Shown here piece after piece: positions 8,892-17,354 of a stretch of DNA of 62,040 bases. The position numbers were made by a program, and so were the translations under genes. Source of the stretch: Acidimicrobiales bacterium (GTDB lineage: Bacteria; Actinomycetota; Acidimicrobiia; Acidimicrobiales; Ilumatobacteraceae); NCBI GenBank assembly GCA_030832455.1, contig JAURJB010000003.1, forward strand, positions 1 through 62,040, written 5' to 3'. Numbering within the stretch: the first letter of the stretch is position 1; every line of letters begins with the position of its first letter. The notes below the pieces were generated by a model that was given only the letters and a program-made list of their open reading frames with translations, made no database searches and was not told where the DNA came from.

Positions 8892-10184
8892 ATGCCATTG
8901 CCGTTTGACCCCAACGGCCCATTGCGGATTGCCTATCTCACCTACCGCGGCAAGCCCCATGTTGGCGGGCAAGGCGTATACACACGACATCTCACCAAGG
9001 CGCTCGTTGATCTTGGTCATCATGTTGAAGTATTCGGTGGCCAACCGTACCCCGTTCTTGATCCTCGCATCCCGCTGCACAAACTTCCAAGCCTCGACAT
9101 TTTTAATGATCAATACCCCGGTCGCTTCCCCGCATATTGGGAGATCAAGGATTGGCCAAGTTTTGTCGAGACGGCTCAATTCCTAAAAGGAACATTTGGT
9201 GAGCCGCGCGCGTTCAGCATTCGTGCTTACAACGAACTGAGCAAACGCGTGAATGATTTTGATTTGGTTCATGACAACCAGTGTCTTGGATATGGAATTC
9301 TCAAGATTGAAAAACTGATTCCCACTATCGTGACGCTGCATCATCCGATCACCAAAGATCGCAAACTTGAAATGGAACACACCAAGACGTGGTTTAAGCG
9401 TCAGGCGATTCGCCGATGGTATTCATTTGTCAACATGCAAGGAAAAGTTGCAAGCAAAATGCCGCGTGTTGTGGTGGTCAGCGAAAACTCCATCGCCGAT
9501 ATTCATACCGACATGAAGGTGTCACTTGATCGCATGAAGCTTGTTCCTGTTGGCGTCGATCCCGACTTGTTCACACCGATTCCTCATATTTCCCGTAAAC
9601 CTGGTCACCTCATCACCACTGCTTCTGCAGATGTTGCGTTAAAAGGTTTGTCGTATTTGCTTGAAGCACTCGCCAAGATCCGCACGGAGCGCGACGTTCA
9701 CCTCACCATTATCGGTCGCCCGCGAGAAGGCGCCAATGCAGACCTGATCCGCAAACTTGGTCTGACCGACTGCATAACTCATGTTTCTGGAGTGAGCGAT
9801 GAACGCATTGTTGAGCTGTATGCCGAAAGTGAACTTGCTGTAGTACCAAGCCTGTACGAAGGATTCAGCCTTCCTGCGATTGAAGCAATGTCAACAGGAA
9901 TTTGCCTCGTGGCAACAACTGGCGGCGCACTCCCTGAGGTAACGGGAGCAGATAACGACACCGTGCTGTCGTGCCCTGCTGGGGATGCAGATGCGTTAGC
10001 CGCAAGCATCCGTCGTGGTTTAGACAATGCCGAATTACGCAACCGCATTGGACTCGCAGGACGAACTCGTGTTGTCGAACGTTGGAGCTGGAAGCACTGC
10101 GCACAACTCACCGTTGATCAATATCGTGAAGTTCTATCTATGCCACACAACGCCGAAAAACTACGCAAGAGAGACGCAAAATAA
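8892..10184 (+). CDS. GT4-family (GT-B fold) glycosyltransferase
   Basis: A 430-aa retaining glycosyltransferase. The N-terminal acceptor domain shows 'RIAYLTYRGKPHVGGQGVYTRHLTKALVDLGHHVEVFGG', typical of GT4 enzymes. The C-terminal nucleotide-sugar domain carries 'GVDPDLFTP', 'LTIIGRPREG' and the EX7E signature in 'VPSLYEGFSLPAIEAM'. It has no transmembrane segments, so it probably acts at the cytoplasmic face on a lipid-linked or other acceptor. It heads an operon with a methyltransferase (3 bases after its stop) and an alpha/alpha-toroid protein. Donor and acceptor cannot be named from sequence. Confidence 0.9.
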   Translation: MPLPFDPNGPLRIAYLTYRGKPHVGGQGVYTRHLTKALVDLGHHVEVFGGQPYPVLDPRIPLHKLPSLDIFNDQYPGRFPAYWEIKDWPSFVETAQFLKGTFGEPRAFSIRAYNELSKRVNDFDLVHDNQCLGYGILKIEKLIPTIVTLHHPITKDRKLEMEHTKTWFKRQAIRRWYSFVNMQGKVASKMPRVVVVSENSIADIHTDMKVSLDRMKLVPVGVDPDLFTPIPHISRKPGHLITTASADVALKGLSYLLEALAKIRTERDVHLTIIGRPREGANADLIRKLGLTDCITHVSGVSDERIVELYAESELAVVPSLYEGFSLPAIEAMSTGICLVATTGGALPEVTGADNDTVLSCPAGDADALAASIRRGLDNAELRNRIGLAGRTRVVERWSWKHCAQLTVDQYREVLSMPHNAEKLRKRDAK

Positions 10185-10187
10185 TCA

Positions 10188-10916
10188 ATGTTGACTGTAC
10201 GTTTTGACAAACTTCCGGTGGAGCCTGGTTCGATGTTTCTCGATGCAGGTGCGGGTTTTGGCCGCCATGCATTTGAGGCAGCTCGTCGTGGTGCGCGTGT
10301 CGTTGCACTCGACTATGCCGAAGAAGAAACTACGGTCACTCGTGCAACATTTGCTGCAATGTACGAGGCAGGAGAAATCTCGCGCGAAAACTTGGTTGCA
10401 GTATTACGTGGTGACGCAACCCGACTTCCATTTGCCGACAACACGTTTGATTGCATTGTTACTTCCGAGGTGCTCGAACACATTCAAAATGACGTTGCTG
10501 CACTGAGCGAACTCTCACGCGTGCTGAAGCCGGGTGGAGTGCTTGCTGCCACCGTGCCTTCGTGGTTTCCTGAAAAAATCAACTGGATGCTGTCAGATGA
10601 ATATCACGCTCCATTCGTCCCAGGTGGGCACGTCCGTATCTATTCGGGAACCGAACTGAAAGCAAAACTTCGCGCGGCAGGTTTGATCGTGCAAGACGAA
10701 CATCGCGCCCATGGCTTGCACTCTCCATATTGGTGGCTTCGTTGTGCAGTGGGGCCAAGTCGCGAGGACAACAAGTTTGTTAACGCGTACAAGAAGTTTC
10801 TGGAATGGGACATCATTTCTGCACCAGCACTCACACGAACGTTAGAAAAGGTTCTCGCCCCCGTACTTGGCAAGAGTTACATCGTGTATTCCCAGAAACC
10901 TGGTCGATCATCATGA
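10188..10916 (+). CDS. Class I SAM-dependent methyltransferase
   Basis: A 242-aa methyltransferase of the UbiE/COQ5-like type. Motif I is 'MFLDAGAGFGRHAFEAARRG', motif II is 'VVALDYAEEE', and 'VLRGDATRLPFADNTFDCIVTSEVLEHI' followed by 'LSRVLKPGGVLAATVPSW' completes the SAM-binding half. The C-terminal part, with 'PGGHVRIYSGTELKAKLRAAGL', resembles the region used in small-molecule or lipid methylation. It sits between the glycosyltransferase and the toroid gene and overlaps the latter by 4 bases, so its substrate is presumably the glycan or lipid product of this operon. Confidence 0.88.
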   Translation: MLTVRFDKLPVEPGSMFLDAGAGFGRHAFEAARRGARVVALDYAEEETTVTRATFAAMYEAGEISRENLVAVLRGDATRLPFADNTFDCIVTSEVLEHIQNDVAALSELSRVLKPGGVLAATVPSWFPEKINWMLSDEYHAPFVPGGHVRIYSGTELKAKLRAAGLIVQDEHRAHGLHSPYWWLRCAVGPSREDNKFVNAYKKFLEWDIISAPALTRTLEKVLAPVLGKSYIVYSQKPGRSS

Positions 10917-11953
10917 TCTTTCCTGGTCAATCAAACGACGAACTCGCAGAGATCATCAGCACTGAAGAACTGTTGTTAACTGCAGAGACGATTACACAAC
11001 TTCAACTTCCCAGCGGAATGATCCCATGGTTTCCGAATGGACATTGCGACCCGTGGAACCATGTCGAAACAGCAATGGCCCTTGACATCATGGGCATGCA
11101 CGATCACGCGCAGCGTGCATACAGTTGGCTTGCAAAAATTCAGCGTGCAGACGGAAGTTGGCACAACTATTACATGCCTGATGGAACTCTTGAAGACGCC
11201 AAACTTGACACGAACGTGTGCGCATACATCGCGACGGGAATCTGGCACCACTATCTGATCACTCGCGATGAAGCGTTTGTTCGTGTCTTGTGGCCAACAG
11301 TTAAACGTGCACTGACTTGGGTTCTTGGCATGCGCAAAGATGATGGAACCGTTTTGTGGGCCTGCGAAACCGACTCGCGCCCATGGGATTATTCACTCCT
11401 CACGGGTTCATCATCCATTCGACACTCATTGCACTGCGGAGCAAACATCGGCGCAGTACTTGGCGAAAGTCAACCCGAGTGGCGTGCTGCGGCGGACACG
11501 ATTGATCATTTGATTGGCACCGATCAAAGCGTCTTCGAACCAAAACTTCGCTGGGCAATGGACTGGTATTACCCCGTACTCACTGGGGCAACCATTGGTG
11601 CCGAAGCGAAGTCACGCCTCAGCAACCAATGGGACGAGTTCATTATTGACGGACGTGGAGTGCGTTGTGTCAACGATGAAGACTGGGTGACCGCAGCTGA
11701 AACTGCTGAATGCTCACTTGCTCACGCTGCTGCAGGCGAACTGGATAAAGCCAAAGAATTGCTGTCGTGGACTCGTGCTCACCGCAATGCAGATGGCTCA
11801 TATTTCACCGGGATTGTTTATCCGGATCGAATCGTGTTTCCTGCTAACGAACGAAGCGCTTACACGGCTGCCGCAGTGATTCTTGCCGCCGATGCAATTT
11901 CTCAAGCCACACCTGCGTGGAACATTTTTCTGAGTAGCACTGTTATTGATTAG
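10913..11953 (+). CDS. Alpha/alpha-toroid (prenyltransferase/squalene-oxidase-repeat-like) protein of unknown function
   Basis: A 346-aa, mostly helical protein with repeated segments such as 'HVETAMALDIMGMHDHAQRAYSWLAKIQRADGSWHNYY' and 'DTNVCAYIATGIWHHYLIT'. This is the alternating-helix pattern of prenyltransferase repeats and of (alpha/alpha)6 glycan-active barrels. The DCTAE motif of squalene-hopene cyclase is absent, so it is not an SHC. It could be a terpenoid-binding protein or a glycoside-processing enzyme. I set the start at ATG 10913, which gives an ATGA overlap with the methyltransferase; the ORF-track start at 10805 lies well inside that gene. Confidence 0.75.
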   Translation: MIFPGQSNDELAEIISTEELLLTAETITQLQLPSGMIPWFPNGHCDPWNHVETAMALDIMGMHDHAQRAYSWLAKIQRADGSWHNYYMPDGTLEDAKLDTNVCAYIATGIWHHYLITRDEAFVRVLWPTVKRALTWVLGMRKDDGTVLWACETDSRPWDYSLLTGSSSIRHSLHCGANIGAVLGESQPEWRAAADTIDHLIGTDQSVFEPKLRWAMDWYYPVLTGATIGAEAKSRLSNQWDEFIIDGRGVRCVNDEDWVTAAETAECSLAHAAAGELDKAKELLSWTRAHRNADGSYFTGIVYPDRIVFPANERSAYTAAAVILAADAISQATPAWNIFLSSTVID

Positions 11954-12599
11954 GGCTTGGCTTGATGCGCTTCAATATGCGCAACGAGCCAGTACACGAC
12001 ACTTCAACAAACTCACCCGAGTTGACTGCAGGAAGATAGATCTCTTCATACGGTGCTTGTCCACCCATTGCCGGATCACTAAACACATCGTGAATTGCTA
12101 ACACGCCACCGACACACACGTGAGGCGCCCACGCCAGGTAATCATTACGCGCAACATCTCGACCATGTCCGCCATCAATAAACAAGAACTGAATCTCATC
12201 TGTCCACGTTGTAGCAATAACCGGTGAGTCACCAATGATTGGCGTTACGTGGTTCTCTAACCTTGCACGACGCATCGTTTCTTGAAAATGTGGGAATGTA
12301 TTGATGCATCCAGATTCTGGATCAACCAATGCTGGATCGTGCCATTCCCAACCAGGTTGATTCTCTTCAGAACCGGCGTGATGATCAATTGCGAACAGTG
12401 TTGCGCCACACAGACCTGCTGCATGACCCAGCCAAACCGTGCTTCGGCCACAATACGATCCGATTTCAACAAACGGTTTGCCCTTCCCAGGCGTTCCTGC
12501 GTCAACCGCAGCCGAAAACAAGGCATCTCCCTCATCTTCTGGCATAAATCCTTTGGTACTCAACGCAACTTCTTTCATTGCTGCGACAAGCATGACCAT
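11943..12599 (-). CDS. Class I SAM-dependent methyltransferase (Methyltransf_24 / CmcI-like)
   Basis: About 218 aa. The SAM pocket is seen in 'FVEIGSYCGRSTVWLGHAAG' and 'LFAIDHHAGSEENQPGWEW', and 'IQFLFIDGGHGRDVARNDYLAWAPHVCVGGVLAIHDVF' carries the metal/catalytic acid region typical of TylF/CmcI and Methyltransf_24 enzymes. It converges on the toroid gene with an 11-base overlap, so it probably belongs functionally to that cluster. The start is ambiguous. The ORF-track ATG 12662 has GGAGG nearby but overlaps the divergent tesB start and adds a hydrophobic stretch. ATG 12599 has TAGCGT 8 bases upstream. ATG 12578 gives 'MKEVALSTKGFMPEDEG'. Confidence 0.8.
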   Translation of the reverse strand: MVMLVAAMKEVALSTKGFMPEDEGDALFSAAVDAGTPGKGKPFVEIGSYCGRSTVWLGHAAGLCGATLFAIDHHAGSEENQPGWEWHDPALVDPESGCINTFPHFQETMRRARLENHVTPIIGDSPVIATTWTDEIQFLFIDGGHGRDVARNDYLAWAPHVCVGGVLAIHDVFSDPAMGGQAPYEEIYLPAVNSGEFVEVSCTGSLRILKRIKPSPNQ

Positions 12600-12607
12600 A
12601 ACGAGCA

Positions 12608-12613
12608 ACGCTA
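12608..12613 (-). promoter_or_regulatory. Possible -10 box of the CmcI-like methyltransferase gene
   Basis: TAGCGT lies 8 bases before ATG 12599. It is weak support for choosing that start over 12662. Confidence 0.3.
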
Positions 12614-12655
12614 CAGCAATGAGCATCACGGGCAGTTTGCTGGCAACATAGAGAT

Positions 12656-13510
12656 ATGGCATCTCCCCTCCAAGATCTCGTTACCTTGCTCGACCTCGAA
12701 GCAATTGAAGTCAACATTTTTCGTGGACAGTCACCTGATGAAAACCGTCAACGCGCGTTTGGTGGACAAGTAGCGGGTCAAGCACTTGTTGCCGCATCGC
12801 GCACGATTGACGAACCGGGCAGGCACGTGCATTCCTTACATGCATACTTTCTGCGCTCCGGCGACCCTGGTGTTCCAATTTTGTACGAAGTAGATCGCAT
12901 TCGCGACGGCAAGAGTTTTTCGACGCGTCGTGTTGTTGCGATCCAACACGGCAAAGACATTTTCAACTTGCATGCAAGTTTCCAGAAGCATGAAGAAGGT
13001 CTCGAGCATCAAATTGCAATGGTTGAAGGTACTCCAGACCCAGAAACACTTCCTGATTTCAAAACACGGATGGAGCCATATAAAGAAAAACTTGGCGAAT
13101 GGTACGACCGTCCAAGACCTATCGACCAACGCTATGTTGACGGCGACCCGTTCCGCCGTAAAGGCAACCCGATGCCTGGGCAACGAGTGTGGATCCGCGC
13201 CGATGGCACGCTTCCCGACGACAACGTGCTGCACGCATGCATCGTCACCTATGCAAGCGACATGACATTGCTCGACACCGCACTACTACCTCATGGTTTG
13301 GCATGGACCGACGGTTCGGTTCAGATGGCCAGCCTCGACCACGCGATGTGGTTTCACCGCCCATTTCGTGCTGATGAGTGGCTGTTGTACCAGCAGTCAT
13401 CCATCTCAACATCTGGTTCACGAGGTCTTGCACAGGGCCACATCTTCACCCAAGATGGCACTCTGGCCGTAACTGTTGTTCAAGAGGGGCTCACTCGCCT
13501 CGCCAAATAA
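12656..13510 (+). CDS. tesB: Acyl-CoA thioesterase II (TesB-like, double hot-dog)
   Basis: This enzyme hydrolyses medium- and long-chain acyl-CoA to free fatty acid and CoA. At 284 aa it has the two fused hot-dog domains. 'RAFGGQVAGQALVAASRTI' and 'VHSLHAYFLRSGDPGVPILYEVDRIRDGKSFSTRRV' mark the first. The second holds the Asp-Ser/Thr-Gln triad equivalents in 'ASLDHAMWFHRPF', 'SISTSGSRGL' and 'VVQEGL'. It is a single gene that converges on mreB. Its ATG overlaps the ATG at 12662 of the opposite strand, one reason to shorten the neighbouring methyltransferase. Confidence 0.92.
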   Translation: MASPLQDLVTLLDLEAIEVNIFRGQSPDENRQRAFGGQVAGQALVAASRTIDEPGRHVHSLHAYFLRSGDPGVPILYEVDRIRDGKSFSTRRVVAIQHGKDIFNLHASFQKHEEGLEHQIAMVEGTPDPETLPDFKTRMEPYKEKLGEWYDRPRPIDQRYVDGDPFRRKGNPMPGQRVWIRADGTLPDDNVLHACIVTYASDMTLLDTALLPHGLAWTDGSVQMASLDHAMWFHRPFRADEWLLYQQSSISTSGSRGLAQGHIFTQDGTLAVTVVQEGLTRLAK

Positions 13511-13520
13511 CTCTGCGCGG

Positions 13521-14525
13521 TTAGTGGCGACTATCCATGAACATGCCGCGCAACGCGGAGAAGTTCTCAACACAGTGGCCGGCACCGAGCACCACGGCTT
13601 CAAGTGGCTGATCGCTCATATTTACCGGCACGCGAGTATCGCGCTCAATCCGTTCGGCAAGCCCACGCAACAGTGCGCCACCACCCACCAGGTACATGCC
13701 ACGCGTAAGGAAGTCTTGCGAAAGCTCGGGTGGCGCTACAGCCAAACAGCGAACCACTGAAGCAACCATTTGTGCGACAACGTCTTCAATGGCTTCACGA
13801 ATTTCTTGCGCGGTCAAAACCACTGTCTTGGGAAGCCCAGTCACCAAATCGCGTCCGCGAACTTCTGCATCGCGGTCCTGCGGAGTTGCCATTGCACTAC
13901 CAACACTGATCTTGATTTCTTCGGCAGTGCGTTCGCCGATTGCTAAGCCATGCACACGGCGCACATGGCTTTGAATCGCGGCATCAATATCAAAACTGCC
14001 AACTCGCACAGCTTCAAGAGCAACGATTCCGCCAAGTGAAATCACAGCAGTCTCTGTTGTGCCACCACCAATGTCAATCACCATGTTGCCAACAGGTTCA
14101 TTGATTGGTAAGTCTGCACCGATTGCAGCGGCCATTGGCTGCTCGAGCAACTGTGCATCTGCTGCACCTGCACGACGAGTTGCATCGGTAACCGCACGAC
14201 GCTCAACTTCTGTAATCGCTGACGGAACACAGATCAACACTTTCGGACGCGAAAAGCGAGACACGCCTGCGCGTTGCAGCAATAACCGAATCATCTTCTC
14301 GGTAATTTCAAAGTCGGTGATTGCGCCACCGCGAAGTGGCCTTACCGCAACGATGTAACCAGGGGTCCGGCCGATCATTCCCCATGCCTCATGGCCGGTT
14401 GCCAGCACCTCTCCCGTTCGACGATTCACTGCAATCACCGAGGGTTCATTGATCACAATTCCTTTACCCTGCATATATACAAGGGTGTTTGCGGTTCCAA
14501 GGTCGATTGCTAAGTCACGTGCCAT
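13521..14525 (-). CDS. mreB: Rod shape-determining protein MreB
   Basis: A bacterial actin homologue (334 aa) that polymerises under the membrane and guides lateral cell-wall synthesis. Phosphate 1 is 'DLAIDLGTANTLVY', phosphate 2 is 'NMVIDIGGGTTETAVISLGG', and the adenosine motif is 'GMYLVGGGALLRGLAERI'. The C-terminal end follows the family pattern. No mreC or mreD gene follows; instead the gene is last in moaE - small membrane protein - mreB. Its presence argues for a rod or curved cell, in contrast to apically growing actinobacteria that lack MreB. Confidence 0.95.
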   Translation of the reverse strand: MARDLAIDLGTANTLVYMQGKGIVINEPSVIAVNRRTGEVLATGHEAWGMIGRTPGYIVAVRPLRGGAITDFEITEKMIRLLLQRAGVSRFSRPKVLICVPSAITEVERRAVTDATRRAGAADAQLLEQPMAAAIGADLPINEPVGNMVIDIGGGTTETAVISLGGIVALEAVRVGSFDIDAAIQSHVRRVHGLAIGERTAEEIKISVGSAMATPQDRDAEVRGRDLVTGLPKTVVLTAQEIREAIEDVVAQMVASVVRCLAVAPPELSQDFLTRGMYLVGGGALLRGLAERIERDTRVPVNMSDQPLEAVVLGAGHCVENFSALRGMFMDSRH

Positions 14526-14531
14526 AGTGCA

Positions 14532-14753
14532 TTACCGCCCTTGCTGCCGTTCGCGAGATTCCTGTAATTGCTGCCTCAAATGAGCACGTGAATCGTCAGA
14601 GAGTGCATCAAGATGTCGATGAAACGCAGCCATTCCATTGTTCTGATTCACTTTTTGTCCCTCTTGCCACACGAGGTACGCAAGGGTCAGTGCTGATACA
14701 ACCGAGATGGCCGCAAACAAAATTGATAACGGAGTCATTCCACTAATCATCAC
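14532..14753 (-). CDS. Small single-pass membrane protein of unknown function
   Basis: A 73-aa protein with one N-terminal transmembrane helix ('PLSILFAAISVVSALTLAYLVW') and a charged, Gln/Arg-rich tail ending 'RQQLQESRERQQGR'. Its GTG overlaps the moaE stop (GTGA) and it ends 6 bases before mreB, so it is made from the moaE-mreB transcript. It might tether or modulate MreB, but that is only a positional inference. I do not recognise the family. Confidence 0.7.
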   Translation of the reverse strand: MMISGMTPLSILFAAISVVSALTLAYLVWQEGQKVNQNNGMAAFHRHLDALSDDSRAHLRQQLQESRERQQGR

Positions 14754-15238
14754 GGATTCGCTTTCATCACGTCTTCAATATTGGTGATGTGTTGTGCACC
14801 TTGCGCCCAATCACTTCCATCACCCCATTCTTCACGTTTCCAAATTGGCACTGTTGACTTCAGCGCATCAATTCCAAATCGTGCAGCAACAAATGCTTCT
14901 GGTCGATGTGGTGATGAAACAACAACGAGCACCGACGATTCACCAAGTTGCAATTGACCAACCCGATGCAGGATGGCAATGCGACCCAGATCTGGCCATT
15001 GAACACGCATCTGTTCGGCAATAGCCGAGCACTTAGGCACGACCTCTTCTTCGTACGCTTCATACGTCAACGCTCGGACATCCGTTCGACCTTCAGAATG
15101 GTCGCGCACGGTTCCCGAAAACAGCACTACTGCACCACATCGCGGAAGAACCGCCCAGTCATATGCCTCTCCGGCGCGCAATGGCTGATCGGTCAACTCA
15201 ATCCACGTCTCACCGTTGTGGAGATTTTGGCGAGTCAC
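14750..15238 (-). CDS. moaE: Molybdopterin synthase catalytic subunit
   Basis: MoaE converts precursor Z to molybdopterin using sulfur carried by MoaD. The core 'CGAVVLFSGTVRDHSEGRTDVRALTYEAYEEEV' and the catalytic region 'VGQLQLGESSVLVVVSSPHRPEAFVAARFGIDALKSTVPIWKREEW' (two active-site Lys) are clear. The ORF track extends to 15436 (228 aa), too long for the family. I chose GTG 15238 (162 aa) because TACGCT sits exactly 6 bases upstream and the length then fits. No moaA, moaB, moaC or moaD gene is nearby. Confidence 0.9.
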   Translation of the reverse strand: MTRQNLHNGETWIELTDQPLRAGEAYDWAVLPRCGAVVLFSGTVRDHSEGRTDVRALTYEAYEEEVVPKCSAIAEQMRVQWPDLGRIAILHRVGQLQLGESSVLVVVSSPHRPEAFVAARFGIDALKSTVPIWKREEWGDGSDWAQGAQHITNIEDVMKANP

Positions 15239-15244
15239 AGGTTC

Positions 15245-15250
15245 AGCGTA
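15245..15250 (-). promoter_or_regulatory. -10 box of the moaE unit
   Basis: TACGCT lies 6 bases before the moaE GTG and decides that start. Confidence 0.6.
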
Positions 15251-15288
15251 CCCGAGGTGGGCGACGTGTCTTGTGAAGTTGGTGTGAC

Positions 15289-15294
15289 TAACCT
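15289..15294 (+). promoter_or_regulatory. -10 box of the HtrA-like gene
   Basis: TAACCT lies 7 bases before the GTG at 15302, back to back with the moaE promoter. Confidence 0.55.
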
Positions 15295-15301
15295 TCGGCA
15301 C

Positions 15302-16162
15302 GTGACGAATTCGCATCACCACGAAGATTCGGAAGATCACTCCGATCATTCTGGTGAAGTCTTTTTTAATGCACCGTTGCCCCCATACGATCGGCGCTGG
15401 CGACACCCAAGCGAGCTCGCAGACGAAGCGGGCCATTCCAATTACGCGCCCACACTGAATTCATCAACCTTTCGATCGCTTGCCAGCGTCGCGGCGATCG
15501 CCAGTGTCGTGCTCTCGTCCGTCCTTGTGTGGGTCGTCACCCCTCGTTCGGCGCAGTTTCAGATTCGGCCAACCGAGCAGGTACTCATGTCTGCCCAGAA
15601 TGAGACGATGGCTGAGCCCAATATTTCAATTGGAGTTCTTGACCAATCAACGGCATTTGCGCTTCCCCTCACCATGAGCGGCTACTTCATTGCAACCAAT
15701 GCCAATCTCACGCCAGACCGTGAGGTTTACGTTCGATTCGCAAATGGACAAACCGAGTTACTCAGGGTTCTCGAATTTGAAAAGGACACGAACATCGCAT
15801 GGTTGCACTCGGTAGATACGAAAACCCATAAGTTCTCGTCCCTACATGATGGAATTGCACCTCCAAATACCGCACTCGCAGAATTTCAACAAGGTGATCA
15901 ACTTTTCATTGCATCTCCACATGAAGGAATGCACCGCGCAACCATTGCAATTTCCAGTGTCAAGAAACAATCACAAGCACAGTCTCAAATAATGTGGCCT
16001 GTGGATTACTCCCTGCATGATCATTGTTCCGGAGCCGCGCTAAACAGCGCGCAACAACTTGTTGGTTGGTGTGTCGAAATTGACGGCGCGCGATGGGTGG
16101 TTTCCACTCGCCACTTAGTCGAGGTGTTGCATAGGCTGGAGAACAATGTCGGACAGCCCTAA
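15302..16162 (+). CDS. Membrane-anchored trypsin/HtrA-like protein lacking His and Asp of the triad
   Basis: A 286-aa protein: a His/Asp-rich cytoplasmic head, the motif 'PPYDRRWRHPSEL' (residues 28-39), a transmembrane helix (about 58-80), then a chymotrypsin-fold domain. Aligning by eye to HtrA (S1C), 'GYFIATNANL' replaces 'xxxTNAHV', so the catalytic His becomes Asn135. 'EKDTNIAWL' replaces 'DxxTDLAVL', so Asp becomes Asn164. 'HCSGAALNSAQQLVGWCV' keeps a Ser243-Gly. No PDZ domain follows. It is probably a non-catalytic pseudoprotease. The start GTG 15302 replaces the ORF-track 14948, which would run through moaE; TAACCT 7 bases upstream supports it. It overlaps the DUF2342 gene by 17 bases. 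Confidence 0.75.
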   Translation: MTNSHHHEDSEDHSDHSGEVFFNAPLPPYDRRWRHPSELADEAGHSNYAPTLNSSTFRSLASVAAIASVVLSSVLVWVVTPRSAQFQIRPTEQVLMSAQNETMAEPNISIGVLDQSTAFALPLTMSGYFIATNANLTPDREVYVRFANGQTELLRVLEFEKDTNIAWLHSVDTKTHKFSSLHDGIAPPNTALAEFQQGDQLFIASPHEGMHRATIAISSVKKQSQAQSQIMWPVDYSLHDHCSGAALNSAQQLVGWCVEIDGARWVVSTRHLVEVLHRLENNVGQP

Positions 16163-17354
16163 CGAAAACCCGTTTTCTGGCCTGCCGTTTTTTGGCGATA
16201 TGGCAAAGGCAATGGCTTCCCAGGGACCGTTGCAATGGGATGTGGCGCGCCAAACAGCAATGATGACGGCCCTTTCTGGCAATTCAAGCGAACCCAATGT
16301 CGACCCTGCGGCACGCGTTGGAATCGAACAATTAGTTCCCATTGCCGACCTTCATGTTCGTAACCACACCGGGCTCGACACTGCATCAGTGGGCAAAGAT
16401 CCACATGTCGTTGTCGTCAACCGCTCGTTGTGGGTTCACCACACGCTCGAGTCGTACAAGCCGTTGTTTACTGAACTTGCTCAGTCGTTGAGCGCTACAT
16501 CTGCAACTTACTCAACTGAAATTGATTCACTACACGACGACCCAATGGCCAACATGATGGCGTCTCTCAACAAAATGATGGCACCCGCCATGATGGGCAT
16601 GTCTGTGGGAACGATGGTTGGCCAATTAGCACTGAGAACATTTGGCCAGTACGACCTGCCACTTCCACGCGAACCACGTGATCAAGTGTTGATTGTGGTC
16701 GCAAACGTTGATGAGTTTGCATCTGATTGGAGCCTTGCGACAAACGACATGCGCATGTGGGTGCTTATCCATGAACTTACTTCGCATGCGGTGTTGACAT
16801 CACCTCACATACGCGAAGCATTAAGTGCCGCACTGAGTTCATACATTGCGGCCTTTTCACCAAATCCACAAGCGCTAATGGACCGGCTTACCAATATGGA
16901 TTTAGGAACGGGCGATCCGATGGCGATGATGCAGAAGTTTCTTACGGACCCAACGATCATTCTTGGTGCTGTTCGTTCAACCTCACAAGAAGCCCAAGCA
17001 CCTGCACTTGATGCCAAGATCGCTGCGATCATTGGTTACATCGACCATGCAGTCGATGCAGTTTCTGCTTCGCTGCTCGGTGGTAGCTCGCAAATCAGCG
17101 AAGCTGTACGCAGACGGCGTGTCGAGGCATCACCAAGTGACACCTTTGTCGAACAGCTACTCGGTTTACGACTTACTCGTGATCAGGTGCAACGCGGACA
17201 CGCATTTGCTGCTGGAGTTGTCGAGCGCGCGGGTCAATCAGGCTTGTCGGCCCTCTTTGCCAGCCCTGGCAATCTGCCAACGCCAAATGAACTCGATGCT
17301 CCTGGGCTGTGGTTGGCACGGCTCAATATAGAGCAACGCGATATTGACGACTAA
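16146..17354 (+). CDS. DUF2342-type putative zinc metallopeptidase with altered zinc motif
   Basis: A 402-aa protein of the actinobacterial group annotated as 'zinc-dependent metallopeptidase / F420 biosynthesis-associated' (DUF2342). The start 'NPFSGLPFFGDMAKAMASQGPLQWDVARQTAMMTAL' and the 'VVVVNRSLWVHHTLESYKPLF' region fit. Where relatives have HExxH, this protein reads 'WVLIHELTSHAVL' (residues 209-214, HExxxH), so the second His is shifted by one. Either it has lost zinc binding or it belongs to the non-zinc branch. Function is unknown. It overlaps the HtrA-like gene and converges on the MFS gene. Confidence 0.8.
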   Translation: MSDSPNENPFSGLPFFGDMAKAMASQGPLQWDVARQTAMMTALSGNSSEPNVDPAARVGIEQLVPIADLHVRNHTGLDTASVGKDPHVVVVNRSLWVHHTLESYKPLFTELAQSLSATSATYSTEIDSLHDDPMANMMASLNKMMAPAMMGMSVGTMVGQLALRTFGQYDLPLPREPRDQVLIVVANVDEFASDWSLATNDMRMWVLIHELTSHAVLTSPHIREALSAALSSYIAAFSPNPQALMDRLTNMDLGTGDPMAMMQKFLTDPTIILGAVRSTSQEAQAPALDAKIAAIIGYIDHAVDAVSASLLGGSSQISEAVRRRRVEASPSDTFVEQLLGLRLTRDQVQRGHAFAAGVVERAGQSGLSALFASPGNLPTPNELDAPGLWLARLNIEQRDIDD

